Position numbers and translations under genes: made by a program. A DNA stretch of 64,000 bases from Pisolithus tinctorius (Eukaryota > Basidiomycota > Agaricomycetes > Boletales > Pisolithaceae): positions 1,302,001 through 1,366,000 of the forward strand of contig JANFAH010000012.1 of NCBI GenBank assembly GCA_024663395.1, read 5' to 3'. The notes under the pieces were generated by a model. It was given only the letters and a program-made list of their open reading frames with translations, did no database searches and was not told where the DNA came from. The number at the start of each line of letters is the position of its first letter. Position 1 is the first letter of the stretch. Below are positions 33,256 to 45,299 of the stretch, one piece after another.

Positions 33256-35539
33256 TTACCATCCTTCCTTCACCCACTGAGAAAGCTGATTGCACAACCT
33301 TGCACCATGATAGGGATTACAAAGGATGTCATTCAGCACCTTCATCATGCCATGGAAAATGGAATTGTAAGCCTTGTCAGAGAATTGAGGCATCATCTTT
33401 CCTGTCCTGTTCTTCACAAATCTGTCCAACACACAATGATACTGCAAGAAAAGTTTGAGTTGCAGCAACTCATGGTGTAAGATAACTCACCATGTCTGCA
33501 ACAAGAGCCAGACAGGAAAGGGGAACTGAATTGCTGAAGGACTCAGGATGCTTATCCACAATTCAATAGGTGCCAATATAGTAGAATTGTATGACAGCTT
33601 CCTTGAGGGTGGGGTGAGCAAAATTCCTGGTTTTTCCCTGATAAACCAATCCATTAGTAATGCAGATAATGAACTGCAGGAACATACATCAAGGAGCTTT
33701 GTGGCAGTGGTCTCTATCCATTGTACACAAACCCGTGGTGCAACATCAGAAGGAGGGATAAGGTTGAACATGGATGGCATGGTTGCCAGCATCACCGACT
33801 TCAATTCCAAATGCCAGGTAGATATATCACCATGGAGCTACCAGCAGTATGTCAGTAGCTGTAACCAAAAGATGGGACTACTTACAAGGCATGCCATATC
33901 TTGCTTGTGGTCAGGCCAGTAACCTATAAAATTAGGATAATGAGACACATATAAAGTGAAAATATTGTTACTCACCATCTTCAAATTGCACACCATGTTG
34001 ATTCCACTCAATGATGACAGTGACAAGCACCTCTGTTATGGAGAGGTTGAGGTCATGAGATTTTGATGGGAACAGGTTAGAAAGTGCATGTGCAGCCCTG
34101 CATTCTTGCTTAGTGTCTTTGAGACAGTCCTTCCATACTGCCTTGTAAATTCTCAGTTGTGAGGGTGATGGGCCCTCACCCTTAGCTTTCTTGGAGTTAC
34201 AAGGGGCTCTGGCATGCTGAGATACTTTGTTGACTGAGTCATGCACAAGGGTCAGAAGATCATGATTGGGAACAGAAGGACAGCTGTTAGTGCGATGGTG
34301 GCATTCAAGAACATTGATGACAGTGCCACATTGGGAACCCTAAAATAACAATCTGATTAGATAAAGCTAGCAGGAATGGCCTTTTCATACCTCTGGCTGA
34401 GCCTTGTCCTTGGATTGTAAGCTTCACAGAGCCACATTGTCATCCTCATCACATGAGTACTGAAACTCCTGGTCAGGGGGTAAGGAATTGTGGCAAATAG
34501 GATTGCTTGTTGTCATTTCTTGGGAGAAGCCTAACAAAGAATGTTGAGCCAATACCATAATAACCTCTGATGTGTACCAGGATGAGTTGATTGCCTAAGA
34601 TTTGTTGCACCCCACCCAAATGCATCATCTTCATCTTTGTCAGACTCATCACTGGAGACCTCACCAGCCTCTGTGTTTGATGGGTTATTACTCAAGGACT
34701 CTGACTCCTCTTCTGAGGAGCCCTCTGATGACAGCTTCTCTGAACTCTTGTGGCAAACATCAGCAGTTGCCAAAGTTTGTCTCGATGAGAGCAAGCTATC
34801 AAGGGAGGGGTTGATACAAGAGTTGGGGACAGTAGCAGGCAGCTGGTGGAGGATAAACCAAGACTGGTAGTTGGGCTGGGGTGTTGGCAGACAAGATGTA
34901 TTACTGGGAACTTGGTCTCCATGAATTGTGGTGATATAAGGATTATTGAGCACTTGAAGGTCAGGTTCCATCCTGGGAGGCACAATATGACCTGACTGTT
35001 GAGCTGGAACACTGAAACCAAAGTGATGGGAGTCTGTGGGGCACTGATGGAAGACAGGAGTTGCTACTGCCATTGAAGACTGAGGGACAGGATTCTGAAA
35101 TGAACATTGTATATCAGTATGAAAAGGCACTGACCAGAGGCATATCAGCTGGGCTAGGACCATTCACAATGGGAGGCACATAGGGTGGTGGGGTGACATT
35201 GGACTTTGCAAGCAGTTAGCTTGATATTTGCAAATAACTAGAACTGACCTTCAGTTTTGCATTCTGGCCAGCACTTCAGCCCCCACCCTTTTTCTGCTGA
35301 GTGGGTGGAGGTGCAAGAGGATTTACAATGGAATTGTTGGGGAGATCTGTTGACTTTCATGGCCATGTAGCTCAGCCTTCAAGGGCAGTACCAATCCACT
35401 CCAATTGCTTGGCCCTTCCACCTGAACCTGCCCCTGCCCTTCCACTATGATGGAGTCCTGCTGTGGCAACAGACAGAGACTCTTTGAGATCAACAGGTGG
35501 GCTTCACTGGAAGCATTTCTCAGTTTCTTTGCTGAAAAC
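33256..35539 (-). pseudogene. DUF6532-type protein gene, decayed
   Basis: Minus strand, probable start at 35539 (MFSAKKLRNASSEAHLL). A low-complexity Ser/Pro-rich N-terminal half has an acidic Ser/Glu tract near 34720-34620 (SSEGSSEEESESLS). The C-terminal domain then runs in pieces: SQLRIYKAVWKDCLK and CRAAHALSNLFPSKSH (34246-33968), PNFIGYWPDHKQDMA, SMFNLIPPSDVAPRVCVQW (33810-33487) and FVKNRTGKMMPQFSDKAYNS (33468-33256). This order matches what I remember of DUF6532 proteins of Agaricomycetes; that identification is from memory. Frame changes between pieces fit introns, but TGA stops also occur in the N-terminal half. It lies on the same strand as, and downstream of, the Plavaka transposase, and may belong to the same mobile unit. 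Confidence 0.6.
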
Positions 35540-35977
35540 ATTTTAAAAAAAGATTGAAAAATGAGACTCATTAATTTGGGATGTTTTTGTGACAAGTATT
35601 GTAAAAACACATAGGATTTGTATTGTCTATCATGCCTCACAAAATGCCACCAGAAAATCTTAATCTTTGCATATAAAAAAATTATGGATATTCAACAGAA
35701 TGATTTTGAACATAATATGTGTGATACATTGTAAATAATTTTCCAATATATGTCACTTTTTTTAGATTTAACAGTCTGCTTTTTTGTGAGCAGAAAGTTT
35801 AAAAAGTAGGAAGTATTTATTTAGCCCAAGTACTGTATTGCAACAATGAATTGTGTGCTGAAGCTCATATGAAAAACATTCTGCTTCTTTTATGCTCAAA
35901 CATGTAATATACAGTGAAATATTTTTCAACAAAAAATAAAATCAGAAATAAAATCTTTCCACATTAAACTCAGAAGT
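35540..35977. other. AT-rich spacer
   Basis: Very AT-rich sequence between the DUF6532-type gene and the hairpin at the Plavaka 3' end. No frame or repeat of note. Confidence 0.5.
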
Positions 35978-36144
35978 CAAAAAATCAAAAATTATTTTGA
36001 GATGAAACATTGAGTATATTATTACACATGCCAAGAGTAATTGATACAGTATGGAATGCTGATGCACATATGGTGTGCTGGGAACACACCCTCACCAATA
36101 ATATACTCAATATTTCATCCAGAAATGATTTTTGATGTTTTGAT
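35978..36144. repeat. long hairpin at the 3' end of the Plavaka gene
   Basis: Two arms of about 50 bp (35978-36025 and 36097-36144) are inverted repeats of each other: the inner part GATGAAACATTGAGTATATT pairs with AATATACTCAATATTTCATC. The right arm overlaps the last codons of the Plavaka transposase. It could be a miniature inverted-repeat element or a terminal structure of the Plavaka element. Confidence 0.6.
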
Positions 36145-36633
36145 TTTGGTGAAGTAATTGGTGATGGGGTGTGCAGGACCTGGCATCTTGGAAACTAGAT
36201 TTGCCTCCTCATGATCACTGATCTCACTGTCACCATCATCAGAACTCCCATCCTCAACCTCCAAGGACTTTTCTTCCACATGACCATGGGAGTGAGTCTT
36301 TGATTCATATAATGATGTTGTGAGTTCAAACATCCTACATTTTTCAGTGCAATTGAGGTACTGGCAAATTTGAGGATCATAGTTATTGTTATTGCTAGCT
36401 GATGTGGGTGTATTGATCTCCAATACATGGGCATGTTCAGTCACATTGGCAGTCAATTGGATGGTGACCCCAACATGCTTCACACTTGGTATGATGCTCT
36501 GCATGAGTTCTAACTTGGGGATGTGCCAATTGTCAATGGGCTTGTTTCCCTTACTGCATTGTGCACCATGATCGAGTATTGACTGCTTGTGCACATGAAA
36601 CTTGTCCAGTGCAGAAGATATTATATGAAGATC
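36115..36633 (-). pseudogene. Plavaka-type transposase, C-terminal part
   Basis: The minus-strand frame contains NWHIPKLELMQSIIPSVKHV, VTEHAHVLEI and NNNNYDPQICQYL, typical of the C-terminal part of Plavaka transposases (CACTA-related, basidiomycetes), followed by an acidic tail. It is the continuation of the frame at 50573-52356: removing the KDZ element and one copy of its 8-bp duplication rejoins the reading frame without a shift. The first 57 nt upstream, in 36634-36690, belong to the KDZ terminal repeat. Confidence 0.85.
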
Positions 36634-37234
36634 CACCTGTGATTCCCACCCTGCCAATCTTATTAGAGGTGATAATGATGCATGTGACACCCTCTTAATA
36701 GAGGGAAAATACTATACTTTCTGCCTCCTTCAATATCTCTTCAATAATAATTGTACTTAGTGTGTAGTACTCCAGTAGCTCAGAGGAAATAGTACTCTAT
36801 TTATGCCATGTGACATCAGTGGCAATGGCCACCCCCCCATGCCCCTTCGCACTCATTGCCAACATTGGCCAATGTTGGTGGCAGTTGCTGCCATCTCACT
36901 CTCACTGTTGCCCACAACGAGCTCATATTTTGTGTATATCTCCCCCAATTGTGTACCAATTTGCCTCAGACTTTCTTTACCTTACTTGGGAACACATGAC
37001 TGTTCTATTTGTTACTGACTACTGCTGAACAGCAATGTTGGAAAGCACTACCCTGCACATGATGTATTTGTAGTGTTGTTGTTGTAGTTATAGTTCTATG
37101 ATGTCAGTGGTTGTCAGTGACAGCTGCTGCCCCTTGCACCCCCTCATGCTTGTTGTTACCCATGATGAGCTTGTGTTTTGCACATATCTCACTCAACTGT
37201 GCACCTATTAGCATCACATTTTCTTTACCTTACA
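36634..37234 (+). repeat. left terminal inverted repeat of the KDZ element
   Basis: Pairs with 50006-50572 in reverse complement. It is built of two related sub-repeats (about 36800-37010 and 37090-37234), each ending with TTCTTTACCTTAC and containing a string of short motifs such as GTTACCCATGATGAGCTTG. Such sub-repeats could be multiple binding sites for the transposase. Confidence 0.85.
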
Positions 37235-37501
37235 TGCAGGTGGCCTGGTGGCAATGAATAGTACCATTACCATCACTCTATTATTTATAATTATCATATA
37301 ATTATCATAATGTATCTATTTATGTATGATGTTGGCAGTCAACAGCAATGCACTGACAGCAGATGCTCTACCCATGCTCACTGTTGCCTACAGCAAGCTC
37401 ACTGTTGTCCAGTGTACACAACACATTACACATTACTGTTAACAGATTTCTTGTATGTATAACAACTCTCAATACATTATGTATTAGCAAGAGTACACAA
37501 G
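37235..37501. other. spacer between the left KDZ repeat and its second ORF
   Basis: AT-rich, with no gene seen. It holds the 3' flank of the minus-strand ORF. Confidence 0.4.
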
Positions 37502-39700
37502 CTAATCGTCTGGGTCTTCCTTGTTATCATCATCATCTGTGTCTTGAATGAATTCAACACTTTTTGGGAGTGTTCTCTTGCATGATCCACATGACCTCTT
37601 TCTGGGTGGGCCCTCCAACCTGTTTTCCTTGTCTGCAGACAGCTCTGCACCACTGGGTGCCTTGCACTTGTGTGATACACCTGCATCCACTCTTTTCTTG
37701 TGTGGTTTGAGCACTGCCTCACCTGCAGTGACTTGGCTCTCCCACTGTGCTGAAAATTCCTGTCACTTGTGCTTCAAAAGCTTTTTCCAAAAGCATGCAC
37801 TGGAGCAGAGTGCATCTCATAGTCTGATCACCTTGGATATAATGCTGATACTCAATGGATTAATGAACTTGATGTTGGTAGGCCAGCCAACTAGTTCGAC
37901 ACCATATGCCAGGATTATACTGTGCTTGTAATTGAGATAGTTCATTACAATGTTCCTCTTGTTTGTGGCTTGTCCTGTGGTGTTGTTTAGTGCAGTGTTA
38001 TGGAAAACACTACTCCAAGGCACCCACTGAGACCATTCAAAATTGTCTTGGTTACTTGTTTCCTGATGCTTGCAAGGTTATCGCACTCCACAATATCTAG
38101 ACCTATGGTTTGAGTGGCTGTCACCTAATGCCAAATGAACTTACTTTGACCCTGAGTGCATGCCCACTGCTCATACTTGCATGCAATGTCAGCAACTGGC
38201 TGTTGGATGATGTCCTGCCAGAAGTCTGCTGAGTTGTTGTTTGTGGTCCATGTGGACTGGATGGTGTCATTGACATGGCCACACATGACAAATAATGTGG
38301 CATATATGCCAGTTTGGTCATGAAGGTTTTCGAGCTGTGGATCATCCTTACCACAAAGAAGTTCATAAGTAAAGTGTGACATACCTCCTTGGTGATCCTA
38401 TCTACCATGTAATTGACATCACATGCTGTTGCAGTGTTGTTCATGTTGGTGCCATGCATCTTGAGCTTGCAATATTCTTGAAGTTTCTTGATGAGTAGTT
38501 TTTCTTCACTTTGTGAGAGCAGATGCACCTCTAAATTGACCTTGACCAACTCTTGAAGTCATGCCATGGGTAGCTTCTCTCCAACAGGGTGATCTGGACT
38601 TGCTTGTTAGCACTCATATAACAGTACAGTCAAGTATACTTACCTGTATTGACTTCAAGTGATTTGGTGTGGACCAGGGCATTCTGTAGCATGTCACAGT
38701 GGCTGTGGTGATAGTTGGTCTTCATGTTGATGAGGCCCTTGACATGGTCAAAAGTAATGTTGTTGGCTGTGGCAATGGCTTCAAGCTTCGCATTCTGAGA
38801 GTGGAGGAAACTCTTGAGTGCATCATGGAGTTCCTTCACTCGCTTGGCCTTGTCCTCCTTCATTAACGAGCAAGAGGATTTCTTGGCAGTCAAAAGGAGG
38901 TGTGGCACCTGTGCTTTGATAGGTTGGACAGGAACCCCAGGATTCTGAGCATGCCAGGAGGAACTATTTGTTGAGGACTTCACATTCTCGACAAGGCTGG
39001 TGACAGGGTTGATTGTGCACTTGTCACTCTGTAGTCTGTTGGGGGAGGAGGAAGTCCAAGTTGAGGCAGTGCCCAGGCCACTGAGTTGACCAGCAGTTGG
39101 CATGTCACTTGAGCTCAACCTTACCTCCACATTCTGTAGCCCATTGAGTGAAGAGGCCAGCCAAGCCAAGGTAGTGACCAGCCACTGAGGTGACTGGCAG
39201 GTACATTGCTTGTGCACAAACTTGCCTCAGCAGTCTGCAGCTCATTGAGTGAAGAGACTGGCCAAACTGAGGTAGTGTCCAGGCCACTGGGTAGACTAGA
39301 GGTTGGCAAAGTGTAATTGACTGGTGGATCATTGGTGGTGGGCAGGCCAAACAACAGTCTATATGTTGGTGAAGACATGCTGAGGTAAGGTCAGGGACAC
39401 TGTCTATGATATGGATGGAAGTATGTGACTGACAAATTATTCACAGGGATTAATGTGGTTGTCTCATTACAAGTGGATGCACCTGCTGGGCTCATGCAGT
39501 TGAGCAAAAAATTCAACAGAAGCAAAATATATATTACCATAACTAAGGCCAGTGAGGGGGAAATCTTCACTGTTGAGCATATCAAAAAATGAAATAGGAT
39601 TAGACAGAGCCATATCAGATGGTTGAGGATCATTGCCAGCATGGTTCATACTAACAGCACTATGAAAGCAGAGGGGAGAGGTCTGAGAGGAAGACACTGA
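37502..39700 (-). pseudogene. second ORF of the KDZ element, function unknown
   Basis: Minus-strand coding pieces run in order from about 39700 to the TAG at 37502. First comes a Ser/Thr/Pro-rich N-terminus containing two related segments of about 35 residues (SLNELQTAEASLC and the copy ending LNGLQNVEVRLSSS). A charged helical region follows (KAKRVKELHDALKSFLHSQN, HVKGLINMKTNYHH), then LSQSEEKLLIKKLQEY, ACKYEQWACTQGQ, NYLNYKHSIILAYGVELVGW, and a basic/acidic C-terminus (GPPRKRSCGSCKRTLPKSV, then DTDDDDNKEDPDD). I recall uncharacterised proteins of this pattern in many Agaricomycetes but know no function; the basic C-terminus and helices would suit DNA binding. The gaps fit introns plus a few stops. 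It points away from the transposase gene. Confidence 0.6.
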
Positions 39701-40674
39701 TGCACCAGAATATTTTCATGTTGGCAGGATATGTGTTGATCACTCGTGCCACTCGAAAGTCCAATATCACCATGACATTGGCACAACACAATATTTATTG
39801 ATTGACATTGTGCATGCCTTGCATTTGAATCACATGGATGCAGCCAACAACACCATACATTCAGGGCACCTAGAGTCTCAGTTGTAAGCCATGTTGCCAC
39901 ACTGAAACCAGACAACAGATAGTACCTTCAGATAATTTGTGGAATGAAGGCATGCAACACTGTGACATGTGATCACACCACACCATATCACATCATGTGC
40001 ATGCAGTGGTGAGATAGGGTTCTACCAGTGGACAACACACAGTATAGGGTACCTGGAACTACAATGTATGGTTCATCACCATTGTACCATTGACAAGTTA
40101 CTTACCAAGAAGGTCCAATATCCATACTTTATATGACATTTGAGTGATGTGGTGGTCTTGCACCAGCTAGGTGGTACACACCACAACTACACTCAGGATA
40201 GATCAGTGACAGTTAGACCTACCAGGATACCAAGCAAGAGTGCTTCTACCCAGCAGGAATGCGTCAAGTCATAGCATGAGCATCAGCTCAGAGAAATTAG
40301 CATGAAATTTGCTGAAAACCTATGGGCAATAGTAAGCATTCAAATACACATGTTGACTATGCTCAGTCACAATGACAGTTGCAATGCACCATGATTGAGA
40401 CAATGAAGAATTTCATGGAGCTGATTCCAATGCTTGCAGCATAATCATTAGGTGGGTGGAAATGAGAGGAAGACAGGTATTTGACTGTACCCATAAAACT
40501 GATAAACATGTGCCACACATTCAGCATACAAATGTATGTATAGAGTGTGGCTAGTCCAAATGCTTAATTCCTGCTGTGTATGTGTAGTGTTTTCAAGAAG
40601 CTTACAATATTTCATTTAGAAAATAGGGGTTGAGTGCGGGTGCCCACACCCTCCATTACCATGAGGTATTTACA
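39701..40674. other. KDZ interior without a secure gene
   Basis: CpG-poor sequence with short frames only. It may contain the promoter of the minus-strand second ORF. Confidence 0.4.
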
Positions 40675-42254
40675 TACATTGGCTCAAAAAACTGTCTGCA
40701 TGTTTGTATGTTTTACATTAGTTATGACTAAATGCAATAACCCCTAACCCTAGCCCTAAACCATGAGTGTATGAAATAAGGTACTCACTCTTGGCTTTCT
40801 ATTGGTCCATGAATCAAGTGATTTGGATAGGAATTGATAGAATAGCAGCCATTTGAAAATGACATGTCATGCAGACAGTTTTTTGACTTACAGTTTTGAT
40901 TACATAGTTTTGAGTTTAACAAAGTTTAAAATGCTGTGAGGTGCTTACTAATGCTTACATGGTATGTCACATGGTCTATTTGATGATTTGTCATCATACA
41001 AACAATGACAAACAATGAATTGGGTCCATCAAGGCTCCCTCTTCCACCCCAACTCATGAAACCATCCTCCTGATCCATCTGGGCCATTTTCTCAGAGTAA
41101 TCCCCATAAATATTGGTGTCCACTACAGTAATGTCATCAGGGTATATGTCCAACACAATCAAACCCTTAAAAAATCTGCTTTCAGTCATCCCTGTGCTGT
41201 TTCCCCCACCCATACCTGACATGTTCTGCAACGAATCAGTACTGAGAATGCTGTAAAAGCCATGATGGTTAATCTGGCACTGTAAAACATGACCAACAAT
41301 CCAATCACCTCTTATCTGGTGGGTTTCCACCTCAGGGGTGCTGGGTTGAGGGCTAGGGTGAGCTAAAACCCTTCATTACAGTCCAGGTGCCCTGGGGGGA
41401 TAGTCCACTGAACTACTAGGAAGGAGATTCCATCGATCCATCTAGCCCTGAGTATTACCTATGGTCCTACATGACCAAATCACCCATTCCCAGTCATCCA
41501 CAGTCAGCTGAGAGCACAGTCTAGCCATGCTTCCCATGCCACCTGAAGTGCACAGGAATGTTTTGACTCACCCCAGCATTGAAACTAGTTGCACTGTGGT
41601 GAAAATGCACTGGTTAAAAGGTGTTTTGTTTGTTCATCATTTCCTGATGTGCTGGATTGACCTCCATGGCATTTCCAGCATTCTCAGTACTGATTAGTTG
41701 CAGAACATGTCAGGTATGGGTAGGGGAAACAGCACAGGGATGACTGAAAGCAGATTTTTTAAGGGTTTGATTGTGTTGGACATATACCCTGATGACATTA
41801 CTGTAGTGGACACCAATATTTATGGGGATTACTCTGAGAAAATGGCCCAGATGGATCAGGAGGATGGTTTCATGAGTTGGGGTGGAAGAGGGAGCCTTGA
41901 TGGACCCAATTCATTGTTTGTCATTGTTTGTATGATGACAAATCATCAAATAGACCATGTGACATACCATGTAAGCATTAGTAAGCACCTCACAGCATTT
42001 TAAACTTTGTTAAACTCAAAACTATGTAATCAAAACTGTAAGTCAAAAAACTGTCTGCATGACATGTCATTTTCAAATGGCTGCTATTCTATCAATTCCT
42101 ATCCAAATCACTTGATTCATGGACCAATAGAAAGCCAAGAGTGAGTACCTTATTTCATACACTCATGGTTTAGGGCTAGGGTTAGGGGTTATTGCATTTA
42201 GTCATAACTAATGTAAAACATACAAACATGTGGACAGTTTTTTGAGACACTGTA
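40675..42254. mobile_element. foldback element 1 (long inverted repeats, TA duplication)
   Basis: 40677-42252, flanked by TA on both sides. The ends CATTGGCTCAAAAAACTGTC and (inverted) CAGTGTCTCAAAAAACTGTC match. The arms of about 640 bp (40677-41340 and 41615-42252) are near-perfect inverted repeats around a spacer of about 270 bp. Identical 100-codon frames on opposite strands in the arms are a consequence of this symmetry. The TA target and CAGTG ends fit a non-autonomous Tc1/mariner-like element. Each arm holds a telomere-like run (CCCTAACCCTAGCCCTAAAC at 40742). Confidence 0.8.
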
Positions 42255-43259
42255 TGTTTATACCTGAGCTAAGTAGCATAGTTGGCTTATCCAAAGTCTG
42301 TCAATCACTGCATGCTTCAAGTAAGTCTTTTATATAAACTGACTTGGCCTTTTGAAGCATGGCTAAATATTTACAGTGAAGAAGAAACCATCCAAGGCTA
42401 AATGCTTGCAGTCAGACTGTAGTGATTGTCAGCAGCTCGCTACTCAATGTTGGTTCTCAAAGCCTGGGTATGTATAATCACCCATCCATGCAGTTGGCTC
42501 TCTGATGCTATTACACAGGGTCTGCAAGGCACAGAATGAAAAGGCATGCCTCCAAGTTGCAAGGTAAGTACAGGGCAAGTGCCAGCAATTTTTGACCCAA
42601 TAAAACTTACTGTGTGGTTTGTAGGACAAGACTCCAGTAGGCCTTCCTCACAACTTTGAATGAGGTGCCACTGATCTGATGTTATAGGCAGTGAGAATCA
42701 TCAAAGTGCTCTCAGCAGACTGCTGTGTTGGCAGAAACTCTTGCTCCCATCAAGTGCACTGCTGCTCTGTCAGTGGAAACTCTTGCTCCCATCAGGTGTG
42801 CTATAGAGCTATGGCATGTGGACTGGCAGCCAGAAGACCAATGGCCAGACAAGTTGGAGATCTTGAAGGAATCTGTATAGTTGAAGTCTGATCCTGCAGT
42901 GCTCAGTCACTTCTGGGCAGGAATGAGGGCCCATATTGAGGAAGGAAAGGAGATTTTATCCTGCCTTTGTGGGATTTCTCATGGTGCGCAGGTGGAAGTG
43001 CCTTCCACCTTGTTAGGAAGTTTCTATGACATGTGTGTTAATGTAGCTTTGGAAGTGAAGTTCTTTGAGATGTCACTACTACATGATGATATGTAGATTC
43101 AAACATGATATATTTCTGTGCACATGATCCTGCCATCACATGCCAGCATATAGAAGCAGTTATAATATGTGGTGCCTCGAGAACAAAATGGAAACCTGAA
43201 CATTTTTACATAGTGAACACTAAAGCAAATGCCAGGTTTTGTGAGCCTTGCGATCCATA
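42255..43259 (+). other. KDZ interior with an unassigned coding remnant
   Basis: The plus-strand frames at 42691-42891 and 42881-43096 might be two exons of one protein (RCAIELWHVDW in another frame, then HFWAGMRAHIEEGKEIL and LLGSFYDMCVNVALEV). I do not recognise it. The last 160 bp run up to foldback element 2. Confidence 0.3.
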
Positions 43260-44833
43260 TACAGTGAGGGACAAAAGCGTTGCAATGTTTGTGAGGTGTG
43301 AATTGTTGCTGATGTAGCTTGGGCTATTCTGCACAGATAATCATGATACCTATACCATTGGAAAGGGGTGACTCTAAGCTTTCTAGGGCACTAAGGTTCA
43401 GTCAAAGCAAAGCAATACATGCTGAGATACACCCTATTCTTTCCAAAAAGTGCATTGCAACACTTTTGTCCCTGACTGGTGAAATCATGAAATGTGACCT
43501 TTTGATGGGATTGAGGGCATGGAGGATGGGAAAAATGATTACATAATAAACCACATGATCATCCAGATGATTTGTCAGCATGTAAACAATGACAAACATT
43601 GGACTTGTACCATTAATCCTCCCTCTTTTACCACAACTCATGAAATCATCTCTCTAGCTCAGATGGTCATTTTCTCAAGGAATTATTATCAAATACTGGT
43701 GGCCACCACAGTGTCATCATTATAACATGCTCTCAGAACCATCAGTCCCTTAAAAAACCTGCTGTCAGTCATTTCCTGGACTGTTTCCCCCCCCATGCCT
43801 GATGTGTTCTGGGACCAATCAGTACTTGGAAGGCTGAAAATGTTATGGAGGTCAATCTGGCACTTCAGAACATGATGTACAAACCAGTCCCCTCTCAACC
43901 AATGCATTTCTGGCACAGGAACACTGATATGGAAGTTGGGGTGAGACAAGACCTCCTTGTGCTCTGAGCACCATAAGAGGGTTCACTAGATCTTGCTCTG
44001 ATCTGAACTGTAGATGACTGGGGAAGGATTATTTGGTCATATGTCACCAAAGGCAATATTCAGGGCCAGATGGAAGCACAGGATTCTGCTCCATGGCAGT
44101 TCAGTAGCATATCCTTCTGATGACACCCAGGGGTAAAGAGGATTTTGTCTTGCCCTAACTGCCATACCACTGTCCCTGTGCCAGAAATGCATTGGTTGAG
44201 AGGGGACTGGTTCGTAAATCATGTTCTGAAGTGCCAGATTGACCTCCATAACATTTTCAGCCTTCCAAGTACTGATTGGTCCCAGAACACATCAGGCATG
44301 GGGGGGAAACAGTCCAGGAAATGACTGACAGCAGGTTTTTTAAGGGACTGATGGTTCTGAGAGCATGTTATAATGATGACACTGTGGTGGCCACCAGTAT
44401 TTGATAATAATTCCTTGAGAAAATGACCATCTGAGCTAGAGAGATGATTTCATGAGTTGTGGTAAAAGAGGGAGGATTAATGGTACAAGTCCAATGTTTG
44501 TCATTGTTTACATGCTGACAAATCATCTGGATGATCATGTGGTTTATTATGTAATCATTTTTCCCATCCTCCATGCCCTCAATCCCATCAAAAGGTCACA
44601 TTTCATGATTTCACCAGTCAGGGACAAAAGTGTTGCAATGCACTTTTTGGAAAGAATAGGGTGTATCTCAGCATGTATTGCTTTGCTTTGACTGAACCTT
44701 AGTGCCCTAGAAAGCTTAGAGTCACCCCTTTCCAATGGTATAGGTATCATGATTATCTGTGCAGAATAGCCCAAGCTACATCAGCAACAATTCACACCTC
44801 ACAAACATTGCAACGCTTTTGTCCCTCACTGTA
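43260..44833. mobile_element. foldback element 2 (long inverted repeats, TA duplication)
   Basis: 43262-44831, flanked by TA. Both ends read CAGTGAGGGACAAAAGCG inwards. The arms are about 700-790 bp (43262-43960 and 44037-44831), with a spacer of only about 75 bp. The arm sequence is related to that of foldback element 1 (for example ACAAATCATC and TTTCATGAGTT in both), so the two are one family, 1576 and 1570 bp long, inserted 1 kb apart. A second copy of the end motif, CAGGGACAAAAGTGTTGC, lies inside each arm (about 43455-43480 and 44617-44634). Confidence 0.82.
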
Positions 44834-45299
44834 CCTCTATTGAGCACAGATAACCCTGAGATCTCAGTACTACATGTATATTCTAACTTGGTAAGTGCCT
44901 GGTGTGCACCCAGCTTAATGCTAGTGTCTTGAGAATGCCACAGAGAGCCAGCACATCATAGTGAACACCATAGCAAACACCATATTTTGTGAGTCTTGCA
45001 ACTGCCAATCTATGTACATACCTACATTGAGAGCATGTACACACTACCTCTGTAACAGAATACCTACATATGCTAGTACTAGATGGTACATACTACTGGC
45101 TAGAAAGTTCATATCACAAGTAGGAGTCTTTAGCAATACTCAAAAGATATACCACCTAGCAACACAATGTATATAAGTAACCACTGATGACAAATTACTG
45201 GCCACTTCCATTTCAACTCAAGACCAGGTTATAAGCTATGAAGGTGTCCTCTTGCTGGATGGAGGTGTATCACATAATTGCATTGACATGATATATCTA
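44834..45299. other. KDZ interior, no gene seen
   Basis: CpG-poor sequence between foldback element 2 and the RNase H1-like remnant. No frame of note. Confidence 0.4.

Noticed and set aside
40926..42003. Two identical 100-134 codon frames on opposite strands
   Set aside because: They are mirror images in the arms of a foldback element, and no known domain is present.
43402..44774. Duplicated frames of 68-79 codons on both strands
   Set aside because: Same cause as in foldback element 1; they follow from the inverted arms.
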